Positions 53,812-62,651 of a stretch of 64,000 nt of DNA are shown in pieces. The stretch comes from Pseudotabrizicola alkalilacus (GTDB lineage Bacteria; Pseudomonadota; Alphaproteobacteria; Rhodobacterales; Rhodobacteraceae), in assembly GCF_003443995.1 (NCBI RefSeq), contig NZ_QWEY01000008.1:62001-126000 (forward strand). Reading direction: 5' to 3'. Numbering within the stretch: the stretch's first letter is position 1; every line of letters begins with the position of its first letter. Below the pieces are notes generated by a model. It made no database searches. It was not told the DNA's origin and saw only the letters and a program-made list of their open reading frames with translations. A program made the translations under genes and the position numbers.

Positions 53812-54705
53812 TCAAACGCCCTCCAGCACCAGAAAAATCACGCAGAGTGAAACCAGAAGCACCCCGGTCAATTCCCGCAGGCCCAGTTTTTCGCGGAAGT
53901 AGAAGGTGGAGAACAGCAGGGTAAAGATCACCTCGACCTGCCCCAGCGCGCGGACGTAAGCCGCATTCTGCAAGGAAAACGCCGCAAACCAGCCCAGCGA
54001 GCCCAACAGCCCGGTGATGCCGACCGGCCCGGTTCGGCGCCAGCCTTGCAGCACGCGCCGGATCTCACCCGGTTCGCGCAGCACCAGCCAGACCGCCATG
54101 ATCACCGATTGCATCACCGTCGCTGCCGCCAGTGCCAGCAGGGCGCGCAGCAGAAACGGCGCAGGTTCCAGCGACAGCGTGGCCCCGCGATAGCAGATGG
54201 CGGCCACCGCAAACAGCCCGCCCGCCGCAAGGCCAAAAGCGACCGGACGCCCCTCAAACGCCGCTGTGCGACCAGCAGGAAACGACAGACACACCAGCCC
54301 GGCAAACCCAATGGCCATCGACAGGGCAGCAGGCCCGGACACGGTTTCGCCAAGGATCAGGGCCGAGGCCACGGCGACCTGCAGCACTTCGGTCTTGGTA
54401 AAGGCAATGCCCGTCGCAAAGCTGCGCAGCCCCATCAGCCGGACCGTCAGCTCGGTCGCGATGATCTGGGCCACCCCGCCGACCAGCACAAAGCCAAAGA
54501 ACGGCAGATCGGGAAACGGCAACGCAACGCCGGTCTGGCGGTACAGGACAAAGGCCGCGCCCGTCGCCAGCGGTGCCGCGAATAGAAAGCGGGCAAAGGT
54601 CGCGCCCCCCGGCGAAAGCCCGGTCGCACCCAATGCCTTTTGCAGGGCAAACCGAAGGGTCTGCGCCGCTGCGGCAAAGATCGTGAAGGCAATCCAGAGT
54701 TCCAT
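53812..54705 (-). CDS. EamA/DMT-family transporter
   Basis: A 297-residue membrane protein with ten predicted helices in two five-helix EamA repeats (first about 1-140, second about 150-297). The second repeat ends in VEVIFTLLFSTFYFREKLGLRELTG, the usual EamA closing motif. The family exports amino acids and other small metabolites. It is divergent to the XRE-cupin regulator at 54874, with 168 bases between them, so that protein may regulate it. Confidence 0.85.
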   Translation of the reverse strand: MELWIAFTIFAAAAQTLRFALQKALGATGLSPGGATFARFLFAAPLATGAAFVLYRQTGVALPFPDLPFFGFVLVGGVAQIIATELTVRLMGLRSFATGIAFTKTEVLQVAVASALILGETVSGPAALSMAIGFAGLVCLSFPAGRTAAFEGRPVAFGLAAGGLFAVAAICYRGATLSLEPAPFLLRALLALAAATVMQSVIMAVWLVLREPGEIRRVLQGWRRTGPVGITGLLGSLGWFAAFSLQNAAYVRALGQVEVIFTLLFSTFYFREKLGLRELTGVLLVSLCVIFLVLEGV

Positions 54706-54873
54706 CGGAAATGTGATGCCACGGCTCCGGCGGGAAAACCAGTCGCTGAATCGGCAAATTGACGTAGGGGCCGCGACACTTAAAACATTGCCATATCAGT
54801 CATATTGGGCCACGTTCAGAGAATTGCAGCCAAAATTCTGGCGCGCTTTATCCGCTTGTTTCAGAGATCCTCC

Positions 54874-55434
54874 ATGAACCCCCGTTCTGAAATTCACGCC
54901 CGTCTGGCCGCCTCGCTCAAGGAAGCGCGGACCGCAAAGGGCCTGAGCCTTGATGCCGTGGCAAAGCTGTCCGGTGTCAGCCGCTCCATGGTCAGCCAGA
55001 TCGAGCGCGGCGAATCCAGCCCGACGGTTGCGACGCTGTGGAACCTGACGCAGGCGCTTCAGGTCGATTTCGCCGGGCTCTTGGAAGCGCGCGAAACCCC
55101 ACGGATCGAAGTGATCCGAGCCGAGGCCGCGCCGGTGATCGGCGGGCGCGGTCTTGGGGTCAGCATCCGCATCCTGTCCCCCGCTGAAGCAGTGGGGGTG
55201 CATGAAGTCTATGACCTGACCTTTGCCACCGGGGGCAAGCTGATCAGCGATCCGCACGGGCCGGGTTGCCGCGAGCATCTGACCCTGCTGGACGGAGCGA
55301 TCGAGGTGACATCGGGCGAAGAAAGCCAGCAGCTGTCCACGGGCGATACAGCGCGCTATTTCGCCGACCGACCGCACCGGATCGAGGCCGTTGGCGGCCC
55401 GGCCCGCGCCATTCTGATCGTGCAGAACAGCTAG
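54874..55434 (+). CDS. XRE-family regulator with C-terminal cupin sensor domain
   Basis: A 186-residue regulator. The N-terminal HTH_3 domain (about 10-65) reads LSLDAVAKLSGVSRSMVSQIERGESSPTVATLW in its core (SMVSQIERG is the recognition region), and a small cupin beta-barrel (about 105-185) senses a ligand; the usual two-His metal pattern is only partly present (GCREHLTLLDG). The start at 54874 follows AGAGATCCTCC, a modest site. Such regulators often control amine or amino-acid transport or catabolism. Its last four bases overlap the convergent MATE gene. Confidence 0.87.
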   Translation: MNPRSEIHARLAASLKEARTAKGLSLDAVAKLSGVSRSMVSQIERGESSPTVATLWNLTQALQVDFAGLLEARETPRIEVIRAEAAPVIGGRGLGVSIRILSPAEAVGVHEVYDLTFATGGKLISDPHGPGCREHLTLLDGAIEVTSGEESQQLSTGDTARYFADRPHRIEAVGGPARAILIVQNS

Positions 55435-56765
55435 GCCTCCTGCGGCAGACGCGCCTTTGCCTCGACCTGCGGATAGCTGCGCGCCATCAGCAGGGTCCGC
55501 GCCAGGCTCATCACGATCAGCCCCAGCCACAGCGCATGATTGCCGATCAGCGGCAGACCGATGAGGATCGTGGCCAGATAGAAGATCAGCGAGACGAACA
55601 TGACGTTGCGCATCTGGCGCGACATCGTGGCTCCGATGAAAATGCCGTCAAAGATAAAGCTGCCAAAGCTGGCCAGCGGCATGATCCAGACCCATGGCAG
55701 ATAGCGCATCGCTTCGGCCTGCACCTCGGGCGCGGTGGTCATCAGCGCGATCAGCTGCGGCCCGCCCAGAAAGGCCGCTGTGGTCAGCAATAGACTGCCC
55801 CCCAGCGCCCATTGCCCCGACAGCAGCGCCGCCCGGCGCAACGGGCGGACGGCCCGCGCGCCCACCGCCTGCCCCACCAGCGCTTCGGCGGAAAAGGCAA
55901 AGGCATCAAGCATATACGAGAACAAGTGCAGAAACTGCAGCAAGACCTGATTGGCGGCAAGGCTGACATCGCCCTGCCCGGCCGACAGGAAGATGAACGA
56001 GGTATAGCTGGCCTGCAGCAGCACCGACCGCAGCACCAGATCGGCGTTCATCGACATGGTCTGCTTCAGGGCCACACGCTCGGCAATCTCGGCCCAGCGC
56101 GAGCGCAGCGCCGGCAGAAACGCCCCGCGGCACAACCAGAGGGCCATGCCAAAGCCCGCCCATTCGCCGATCAGGGTCGCTGCAGCCACCCCCGGCACGC
56201 CAAGGCCAAGCACCATCACGAACAGTACATCCAGCGCGATGTTGATGACGTTGATCCACAGCTGCAGCATCAGCACCGTGCGCGCCTTTTCCAGCGCGAT
56301 CAGCCAGCCGGTCATGGCATACAGCGCGATGGTGGCGGGCGCCCCCCAGATGCGGATCGACACATAGGTGCGCGCCAGATCCTCCACCTCGTCCGATGCG
56401 GGCGACAGCATGAAGGCCCCGGCCAGCACCGGCAGGTGCAGCAGGATCATGCCCGCGCCGCACAGCGCGGCGATCAGCAGGGCACGGTGCAGAACCAGCG
56501 CGGTTTCGCGTGGCTGGCCCCGGCCATGCGCCTGCGCCGTCAGGCCGGAGGTGCCCATCCGCAGGAAAGTAAACAGCATATAGACCGTGGACAGGATGAT
56601 CCCGCCAAGGCCAACCGCGCCGATCGGGGCCGCCTCGCCCATCTGTCCGACAACGGCCGTATCCACCAGACCCAGCAGCGGGATCGTGGCGTTTGACACG
56701 AGGATGGGCAGGGCAATGTTCAGAACCCTGCGATTGGTGATGTCCTGCATGATTTTGTCCGGCAT
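55431..56765 (-). CDS. MATE-family (DinF-type) efflux transporter
   Basis: A 444-residue transporter with 12 predicted helices in two MATE halves. The opening RRVLNIALPILVSNATIPLLGLVDTAVVGQMG is the DinF-type N-terminus (key residues at about 12-42: P, N and D of the cation site). MATE carriers expel drugs or metabolites in exchange for Na+ or H+. A second possible start is MQDIT six codons later. It is separated from the upstream polyamine-type operon by a strong terminator, so it probably has its own promoter or receives read-through only. Confidence 0.9.
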   Translation of the reverse strand: MPDKIMQDITNRRVLNIALPILVSNATIPLLGLVDTAVVGQMGEAAPIGAVGLGGIILSTVYMLFTFLRMGTSGLTAQAHGRGQPRETALVLHRALLIAALCGAGMILLHLPVLAGAFMLSPASDEVEDLARTYVSIRIWGAPATIALYAMTGWLIALEKARTVLMLQLWINVINIALDVLFVMVLGLGVPGVAAATLIGEWAGFGMALWLCRGAFLPALRSRWAEIAERVALKQTMSMNADLVLRSVLLQASYTSFIFLSAGQGDVSLAANQVLLQFLHLFSYMLDAFAFSAEALVGQAVGARAVRPLRRAALLSGQWALGGSLLLTTAAFLGGPQLIALMTTAPEVQAEAMRYLPWVWIMPLASFGSFIFDGIFIGATMSRQMRNVMFVSLIFYLATILIGLPLIGNHALWLGLIVMSLARTLLMARSYPQVEAKARLPQEA

Positions 56766-56792
56766 GACGCGGGCCGGACCCGGCCCGCGTCA
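56765..56792 (-). terminator. Terminator hairpin after the polyamine-type ABC operon
   Basis: TGACGCGGGCCG (56765-56776) pairs perfectly with CGGCCCGCGTCA (56781-56792), a 12-bp stem with a GACC loop. It lies in the 41-base gap between the leftward ATPase gene and the MATE gene. There is no U-tract on the minus strand. Confidence 0.65.
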
Positions 56793-56806
56793 CAGCCTGC
56801 TAAGGG

Positions 56807-57889
56807 TCAATCGGCCAGAAGGGTCAGGCTGTTGGCATTCCAGCCCAGCCAGACCGGACCATCGGCCAGTTCGCGGCCCCGGTCGGTGTCGGTATAGGCC
56901 TGCACCGTGGTCTCGCCCACGGCCACATCCAGCAGCATCCGGTGCCCCTTGAACAGCCGGTTCACCACCTGCCCTTGCACCGCATTGTCGGTGGCGGGAC
57001 GGTCGCGCTGCACCTGAATCCGCTCTGGCCGCAGCGAGGCTGTGGCAGCACCCCCGGCCAGCGCCGCCCGGCCGGGCGTCGATGTGGCGCGCAACTGATG
57101 GCCCTGCCAGTCGAACCCGGCACTGCCCTGATCCACGGCCAGCGCCCGCCCCGACAGCAGGTTGGTCTCACCGATGAACTCGGCGACAAAACGGCTGGCG
57201 GGCTGGAAATACAGCTCTTCCGGGGTGCCGTCCTGTTCAATCCGGCCCTTGTTCATCACCACGATCCGGTCGGACATGGTCAGCGCCTCTTCCTGATCGT
57301 GGGTCACGAAGAAAAAGGTCTTGTTGGTCCGGCGTTGAATCGCCTTCAGCTCGACCTGAACCTGCGCCCGCAATTTGGCATCAAGCGCGCCCAGTGGTTC
57401 ATCCAGCAGCAAAAGCGCCGGATCGGGGGCCAGCGCGCGGGCGAGTGCCACACGCTGCCGCTGCCCGCCCGACAGCTGGTCGGGGCGGCGGTCGAGATAG
57501 GCGGTCAGTTCGAGGAACGAGGCCAACTCGTCAATGCGGGCCTTGATCGCCGCTTGCCCCAGCCCCTTCAGCTCCAGACCAAAGGCGATGTTGCGCCGCA
57601 CGGTCATGTTGGGAAACAGGGCATAGTCCTGAAACACCATGTTCACATTGCGCTTGTTCGGCGGCAGGGCGGTCACGTCCTTGCCGTTCAGGATCACCCG
57701 TCCGGTGTCGGGAGTCTCGAACCCGCCCAGAATGCGCAGCGTCGTGGATTTGCCGCAGCCTGACGGGCCGAGGAAAGTGACAAATTCACCGCTGGCAATG
57801 TTCAGGTTCATTTCGTGCAGCGCGATAAAGCTGCCGAAGGATTTGGTTACGCCTTCGATCCTGACGATCGGGTCTTTCACATCAGTCAT
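56807..57889 (-). CDS. Polyamine-type ABC importer, ATP-binding subunit (PotA type)
   Basis: A 360-residue ATPase with Walker A GPSGCGKST (about 42-50), Q-loop MVFQDYALFPNMTV, signature LSGGQRQRVALARAL and Walker B LLLDEPLGALD, followed by THDQEEALTMSDRI. A C-terminal TOBE domain (about 275-360) is present. The start at 57889 overlaps the preceding permease gene by eight bases; the longer frame is rejected. It energises the PotBC-like permeases next to it. Confidence 0.93.
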   Translation of the reverse strand: MTDVKDPIVRIEGVTKSFGSFIALHEMNLNIASGEFVTFLGPSGCGKSTTLRILGGFETPDTGRVILNGKDVTALPPNKRNVNMVFQDYALFPNMTVRRNIAFGLELKGLGQAAIKARIDELASFLELTAYLDRRPDQLSGGQRQRVALARALAPDPALLLLDEPLGALDAKLRAQVQVELKAIQRRTNKTFFFVTHDQEEALTMSDRIVVMNKGRIEQDGTPEELYFQPASRFVAEFIGETNLLSGRALAVDQGSAGFDWQGHQLRATSTPGRAALAGGAATASLRPERIQVQRDRPATDNAVQGQVVNRLFKGHRMLLDVAVGETTVQAYTDTDRGRELADGPVWLGWNANSLTLLAD

Positions 57890-58676
57890 TTGCAGCCCTC
57901 TTGGACATTCCGCGCATCGACCGTTCGGCCCAGAGGCCAAGCAAAGCGGTGAGCACCAGAACGATTGTGGAAATTGCATTGATCTCTGGCGACATGCCCG
58001 AGCGCAATTTAGCAAAGATCAGCACCGGAAGCGTTGGCTCGTAACCGCCGAGGAAGAACGAACGCACGAAGTCATCAAAGCTGAGCAGCATACAGAACAC
58101 GCCGCCGCCGATCATGGCAGGTGTCAGATAAGGCAGCGTCACGCGGAAGAAGGTGATGATCGGGTCCGCCCCCAGATCGCGTGCCGCCTCGCCATAGCTT
58201 TTCGGCAGGGTCGACAGCCGGGCCATCACCACCAGCACCACAAAGGGCACGTTGTGGATGGCATGCGACCAGATGATCGCCCACATGCCCGGCTCCATCC
58301 CCACCACGCGCGCCGCGATGCGGAAGGCGATGGCCGAAATGACGCCGGGGATCACGGCGGGCAGCAGGGTCAGACCCAGGATGATGGCCCGGCCCCAGAA
58401 CGAGCGCCCGGTCAGGGCCACGGCGATCCAGGTGCCCATGAACAGCGCAATCGCGGTCGAGACGACGGCAATCACCGCCGAATAGCCAAGGGCCTGCACC
58501 ACCGCCGTATCGTTGAAGACGCCCAGATACCAATCCAGGGTCCAGGACCGGATCGGAAAACCGATGAACTTCGAATCCTTGAAGCCCATCAGCATCATCA
58601 GGAACAGAGGCACCAGCAGATAGAGCACAAAAGCCCAGTAGATGCATTGCATCAATATGCGCGTGTTGCGGGTCAT
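57882..58676 (-). CDS. Polyamine-type ABC importer permease (PotC type)
   Basis: A 264-residue permease with six helices. Helix 1 is CIYWAFVLYLLVPLFLMMLMGFK, and the EAA motif is GEAARDLGADPIITFFRVTLP (about 165-185), followed by SFDDFVRSFFLGG, typical of PotC. It overlaps PotB by four bases and PotA by eight. Substrate class: polyamine, opine or related cationic compounds; not determinable. Confidence 0.92.
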   Translation of the reverse strand: MTRNTRILMQCIYWAFVLYLLVPLFLMMLMGFKDSKFIGFPIRSWTLDWYLGVFNDTAVVQALGYSAVIAVVSTAIALFMGTWIAVALTGRSFWGRAIILGLTLLPAVIPGVISAIAFRIAARVVGMEPGMWAIIWSHAIHNVPFVVLVVMARLSTLPKSYGEAARDLGADPIITFFRVTLPYLTPAMIGGGVFCMLLSFDDFVRSFFLGGYEPTLPVLIFAKLRSGMSPEINAISTIVLVLTALLGLWAERSMRGMSKRAAND

Positions 58677-59635
58677 TTCTTTACCCTTCCGGCCAGATGC
58701 CCCATGATCTTGTTAAATCCGCCTGACACCGCCAATGCAGTCAGCAGCATGATGCAGGAAAACGCAGCACCCACCGGCCACTGGTCGCCCGCCACATGAA
58801 AGAACCCGGCGATCACCTCGGAGAACAGGGTGGTGCTTGGCCCGCCCAGCAGAACCGGGGTTGCATACATGCCGGTCGAGATCAGGAACACCAGCGTGCA
58901 GCCTGACGCAATGCCTTCGAGCGACAGCGGCAGCGTGATGCGGCGAAAGCGCGTCCACGGCCCGGCGCCAAGGTCGGCGGCGGCTTCGGAATAATTGGCC
59001 GGAATTTTCTCCAGCGCGGAATAGAGCGGCATCAGCATGTAAAGCGCGGTCAGATAGATGATCCCCGCACTCAGCGAAAAGCCGGTATACATGAAGGGGA
59101 TCGGCCGTTCGGTCAGCCCCAGAAATTGCAGCACAAGGTTCAGCGCACCGTTGTTGCCAAGCAGGATCATCATTGCAAAGATCCGCACCACCTCGCCCAC
59201 CCAGAACGGGATCAGGAGCAGCATCAGAAACAGCATCTGGCGGTTGCGCGGCACATGCCGGGCCAGAAAATAGGCCACCGGATACATGATGATCAGCGTG
59301 GTCAGCGTCAGCACCGTGGAAAACACCATCGTTCGGATGAACGGCGTGATGAAGATGCCTTCGGTAAAGAACTTGCCGTAATGCTCCAGCGTATAGCTCG
59401 GCACCTTATTGGGGCTGGGCGGATAGTTGGTCAGCAGGCTGACATTCAGCATCTGCAGGATCGGCCCCAGATGGGTGACGAACACCCAGATCACCGGAAT
59501 GGTCAGCAGCACCAGAAACTGCCGGCGCGGGGAGGCGAAGAGCACTTCGGTCAGGGCGGCATAAGGGCCAAAGCCGCTGAGCCGGCCCCAGAAACCTGGC
59601 CGATCAGCCTTGCCGGGCGCATTGGAAAGGGTCAT
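58673..59635 (-). CDS. Polyamine-type ABC importer permease (PotB type)
   Basis: A 320-residue permease. A cytoplasmic N-terminus of about 40 residues precedes helix 1 (FLVLLTIPVIWVFVTHLGPIL). The EAA motif is SEAAADLGAGPWTRFRRITLP (about 215-235), followed by GCTLVFLISTGMYATPVLLGG, as in PotB/PotH. It follows the binding-protein gene after a strong hairpin (59702-59730). Confidence 0.92.
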   Translation of the reverse strand: MTLSNAPGKADRPGFWGRLSGFGPYAALTEVLFASPRRQFLVLLTIPVIWVFVTHLGPILQMLNVSLLTNYPPSPNKVPSYTLEHYGKFFTEGIFITPFIRTMVFSTVLTLTTLIIMYPVAYFLARHVPRNRQMLFLMLLLIPFWVGEVVRIFAMMILLGNNGALNLVLQFLGLTERPIPFMYTGFSLSAGIIYLTALYMLMPLYSALEKIPANYSEAAADLGAGPWTRFRRITLPLSLEGIASGCTLVFLISTGMYATPVLLGGPSTTLFSEVIAGFFHVAGDQWPVGAAFSCIMLLTALAVSGGFNKIMGHLAGRVKK

Positions 59636-59701
59636 GTGACGGAAAGCCTTTCAGGGGCCCGACCATCGGGTCAGGCAGGGCTGCGGGGGATGAGGCAGAC
59701 T

Positions 59702-59730
59702 GCGGGTGGCGCAGGGCAAGCGCCACCCGC
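59702..59730 (-). terminator. Stem-loop between binding-protein and permease genes (polyamine-type operon)
   Basis: GCGGGTGGCGC (59702-59712) pairs perfectly with GCGCCACCCGC (59720-59730), an 11-bp stem with a seven-base loop, eight bases 3' of the binding-protein stop on the minus strand. There is no U-tract. It probably stabilises the upstream transcript or attenuates. Confidence 0.65.
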
Positions 59731-59737
59731 GTTCTGA

Positions 59738-60847
59738 TCAGGCGGCCTTGATCTGCTCCACCGCCGGATCCATCAGGCGGTACTTCATCTCATTCGCCTC
59801 GGCGCGGAAGAATTGCAGACCGGCCAGCTGTTCCTCGGGGAACGAGGTGGCCTTGCGCTCGATCTCGGTCAGATGCTGGTCCACATCCTTGAAGGTCGAG
59901 ATAAAGCCCGAGCTGCGGCTGAGGTTCGCCCCGATTTCCGGGCTGGACAGCAAAGCGTTCAGGAACAGATAGGCGTTGTCCGCGTTCGGCGCGCCCTTGG
60001 CAATGTTCATCGTATAGACAAAGCCATAGCTGCCCTCTTTCGGAATGGTCATCGCCACCGGGAAGCCATCGGTGATCAGCGTCGCAATCGGGCCGTTCCA
60101 GGCATGGGCCAGAACGATATCCTGATTGACAAACATCTGCTGCACTTCGGCACCGCCGTCATAGTATTTGCGGACCTTGGGCTTTTGCGCGATCAGGTAA
60201 TCGCGCATTTCGGTCATGATCCGGGCGGCTTCGGCCTCATCGTTCATGTATTCGATCATGTTGCCGTCATAGCCGCGCGCCAGCATCAGCACCGACATCA
60301 TGTCCTGCAGGATATAGGCGGTCTGTTGGCTGTACTTGTCAGCAAACAGCGTATCCCAGGACAGCGCTTCCTCTTCGCTGACCACTTCGGTGTTATAGGC
60401 CAGCACCTCGGCCCCCGACAGGATCGGCGCGCCCCATTTCTGGTCCTTGATGGTGCCCCAGTCGCTTTCCGAAAACACCGGGTTGATATTGCCCCAGTTG
60501 CTCAGCCGGCCGGTGTCCATCGGGGCCAGCAGATCGGAATCGATGAATTGCAGATAGCGATGGCCAGCCACGGTCAGGATGTCGACGGTCGGGTTCGGCT
60601 GCTCTGCCGCCAGCAGGTTGAACTGCTTGCCCTGATCATCCACCAGCCGGATGTTGACCTTGATCCCGGTCTCCGATTCGAACTGGGTCTTGAACGCGTC
60701 CGGCACAAAGTTGTTGTAGGTCCAGATGTTCACCTCGCCGCCGGTCTGCGCCATGCCGTGGCGCAGATAGGCCGGGCTGGCCAGCGCGGCAGCGCCGAGG
60801 GCAGTGCCGTGCAGAAAACGGCGGCGGTTCATAAGAAGTTTGGTCAT
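59738..60847 (-). CDS. Polyamine-type ABC importer, substrate-binding protein (PotD type, Tat-exported)
   Basis: A 369-residue binding protein with a twin-arginine leader (MNRRRFLHGTALGAAALAS, residues about 6-25), so it may be exported folded by Tat. The mature part opens EVNIWTYNNFVPDAFKTQFE and contains KWGAPILSGAEVLAYN and ENDED-like lobe closings such as AHAWNGPIATLI. The start at 60847 has GAGG eight bases upstream; an ATG two codons earlier sits too close to it. PotD-type proteins bind polyamines or amino-acid derivatives; the operon context suggests an opine-like or N-substituted amino acid ligand. Confidence 0.9.
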   Translation of the reverse strand: MTKLLMNRRRFLHGTALGAAALASPAYLRHGMAQTGGEVNIWTYNNFVPDAFKTQFESETGIKVNIRLVDDQGKQFNLLAAEQPNPTVDILTVAGHRYLQFIDSDLLAPMDTGRLSNWGNINPVFSESDWGTIKDQKWGAPILSGAEVLAYNTEVVSEEEALSWDTLFADKYSQQTAYILQDMMSVLMLARGYDGNMIEYMNDEAEAARIMTEMRDYLIAQKPKVRKYYDGGAEVQQMFVNQDIVLAHAWNGPIATLITDGFPVAMTIPKEGSYGFVYTMNIAKGAPNADNAYLFLNALLSSPEIGANLSRSSGFISTFKDVDQHLTEIERKATSFPEEQLAGLQFFRAEANEMKYRLMDPAVEQIKAA

Positions 60848-60910
60848 GGTCATATCCTCTTGTCTGTTGGGGTTGAGGTCGGATCGGCCTTGGTCTGGTT
60901 CACAACGGGT

Positions 60911-62029
60911 TCATGTGCCCGTCTTTTCGGTGGTAGGAAGCGTGCCATCGGTACAGGCCTGCCGCAGCTGATCAAGGCTCAGCCGGTCCAGACCGATTTC
61001 GCTCAGTAAGGTATTTTCGGCCAGAAAATCGCGGCCATACATCGCCGAAAACAGCGCGACCCCGGACTGGTGCAGCACGGCCGGATGGCCCGCCATCTTG
61101 CCAAGCGCTGCCGTGACGGCAAGGCCGTAAGGCACGTCTTCGGTCACATAGCGGCTGTCGGCGGTGGCCGGACCCTGCCCGCCGATGCCCTTGGCATGCA
61201 GTTCGGCATTCATCTCGGCAATCGGGGCAACCGGCACGTGATAGGACAGGTGGTAATGTTCAAAGATCGTCCGCACCTTGAGGCCGAGGGCCGTAGCGAT
61301 GGCCACCCGCTCGGCATCCAGCGCTTCCATCAGGCGGCCGACATTGGGGGTCACGTTGCCGCCCTGGCTCCAGGTCTCGCCATGTTCCATCCGGGTCATG
61401 TTGCACAGGGCGATGCCCATATGGTTTTGCGGGTTGAGGTTCGACAGCGAAATCGCCAGCACATCCTCACGCGGCACAAACCGGTCGCCGAACAGGGTCT
61501 GGCACAGCGCCAGCCCCTTTGCCGACTCGCTCACCGGCACGGTTGCCACGTCGATTTTTGAGCGGATGGTGTTGACCGAGACCGTCGCAAGGTCCGGCTG
61601 GCGCGCGGTGGCCAGCGTGGTGCCCCAGACCGTGACCGGCAGACGCACCCCGCGCTGAGCCACCTGACGCAGCAGATACAGCGCCCCGAATGACGCGTGC
61701 GAGCTGATGATCACGGGCTGGCCGTCGCGCAGATGCGGGGCGATGGCGTCGAGCACGGTCTTGTGGCCATAGCCGGGCAGCGCCACCAGAACCACATCAG
61801 AGGCAGCGACCAGGTCTTGCGCCGAGGCGGCGACGCCGGGATGAAACGCCCCCTCCAGCGCGCCCGTGGCCGTGAGCGCTTCACCAGCGGCAAGACGCGC
61901 GGTGCTTTTGCCCGACGGAGACCACAGAATGGCGCGGTGGCCCGCATCTTCCAGACAGGCCGCTGTGGCAAAGGCCACCGCCCCCGCTCCGGCAATTCCT
62001 ACTGTCAGCTTTTCGTGCGTCGCAGCCAT
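60911..62029 (-). CDS. Opine/octopine dehydrogenase-family NAD(P)-dependent oxidoreductase
   Basis: A 372-residue dehydrogenase. The N-terminal Rossmann fold has GIAGAGAVAFATAACLEDAGH (GxGxxA, about 10-30). The C-terminal octopine-dehydrogenase domain (about 185-330) has the catalytic-His segment LNPQNHMGIALCN and TPNVGRLMEALDAERVAIATALG. Family members form or split the N-(carboxyalkyl) amino acids called opines, or act on related 2-hydroxy/keto acids. The start at 62029 is set by GGGGA just upstream and the Rossmann start; the longer frame is rejected. It sits 25 bases after the AhpD-like gene and 63 bases before potD, in one operon. Confidence 0.85.
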   Translation of the reverse strand: MAATHEKLTVGIAGAGAVAFATAACLEDAGHRAILWSPSGKSTARLAAGEALTATGALEGAFHPGVAASAQDLVAASDVVLVALPGYGHKTVLDAIAPHLRDGQPVIISSHASFGALYLLRQVAQRGVRLPVTVWGTTLATARQPDLATVSVNTIRSKIDVATVPVSESAKGLALCQTLFGDRFVPREDVLAISLSNLNPQNHMGIALCNMTRMEHGETWSQGGNVTPNVGRLMEALDAERVAIATALGLKVRTIFEHYHLSYHVPVAPIAEMNAELHAKGIGGQGPATADSRYVTEDVPYGLAVTAALGKMAGHPAVLHQSGVALFSAMYGRDFLAENTLLSEIGLDRLSLDQLRQACTDGTLPTTEKTGT

Positions 62030-62054
62030 GTCGTCCCCTTTATTAGCTATGTCG

Positions 62055-62651
62055 TCATCCGCTCTTGCGGACCGGATCACCCAGAATGTGCATCAGCCGG
62101 TTTGCCCAGCTGAACAGCGCGGTCGACAGGATCAGATCGAGGATTTCCCCCTCATCCAGACCCGCCTCCCGCAGTTTCGCCACTTCTTGCGCCGTCGCCT
62201 GTTGCGGCGTGCGCGCCAGCCGCATGCCGAAATCGAGTATGGCACGGTCGCGCGGGCCAAGATCGGCCTTCTCCCCCATGGCAAACAGCTTGTCGGTCAC
62301 CGTCTTGTCTTTGGACAGCTGCGCGTGGCGGTCGGCATGGACTGCCGCACAATAGATGCAATGGTTCACGATCGACGCAGCCAAGGCCCCCAGCTCACGC
62401 TCGGCCCGGCTCAGCCCGCCCTTGCCATACATGATCGCATTGAACAAAGGCGAGCGCACCTTGAGCGTTTCGACATCATGCGCCAGCACCAGCACATAAT
62501 CGGAAACCTTGGTGTTCGACGGCGTCACCTGCAAGGCATCAAGCTGTTCCTGCGTCGCCTCGGCCAGTTTCACCGGAGTCACACGGGGCCGCCATTCAGG
62601 CACGTTGCGGGTAAAGCGGCGGATGATGTCATCGTTGGTCTTGACGGTCAT
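62055..62651 (-). CDS. Alkylhydroperoxidase-domain protein with CxxC (Avi_7169-like)
   Basis: A 198-residue carboxymuconolactone-decarboxylase-fold protein with the AhpD redox motif NHCIYCAAVHADRH (C98, C101, H105). In AhpD this site reduces peroxides; other members catalyse isomerisation or decarboxylation. Its partner gene overlaps it by four bases and encodes a related protein without cysteines, matching the paired families named Avi_7169 and Avi_7170, which occur together next to ABC importers and flavin monooxygenases. The pair may form a heteromer. Biochemical role unknown. Confidence 0.82.
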   Translation of the reverse strand: MTVKTNDDIIRRFTRNVPEWRPRVTPVKLAEATQEQLDALQVTPSNTKVSDYVLVLAHDVETLKVRSPLFNAIMYGKGGLSRAERELGALAASIVNHCIYCAAVHADRHAQLSKDKTVTDKLFAMGEKADLGPRDRAILDFGMRLARTPQQATAQEVAKLREAGLDEGEILDLILSTALFSWANRLMHILGDPVRKSG

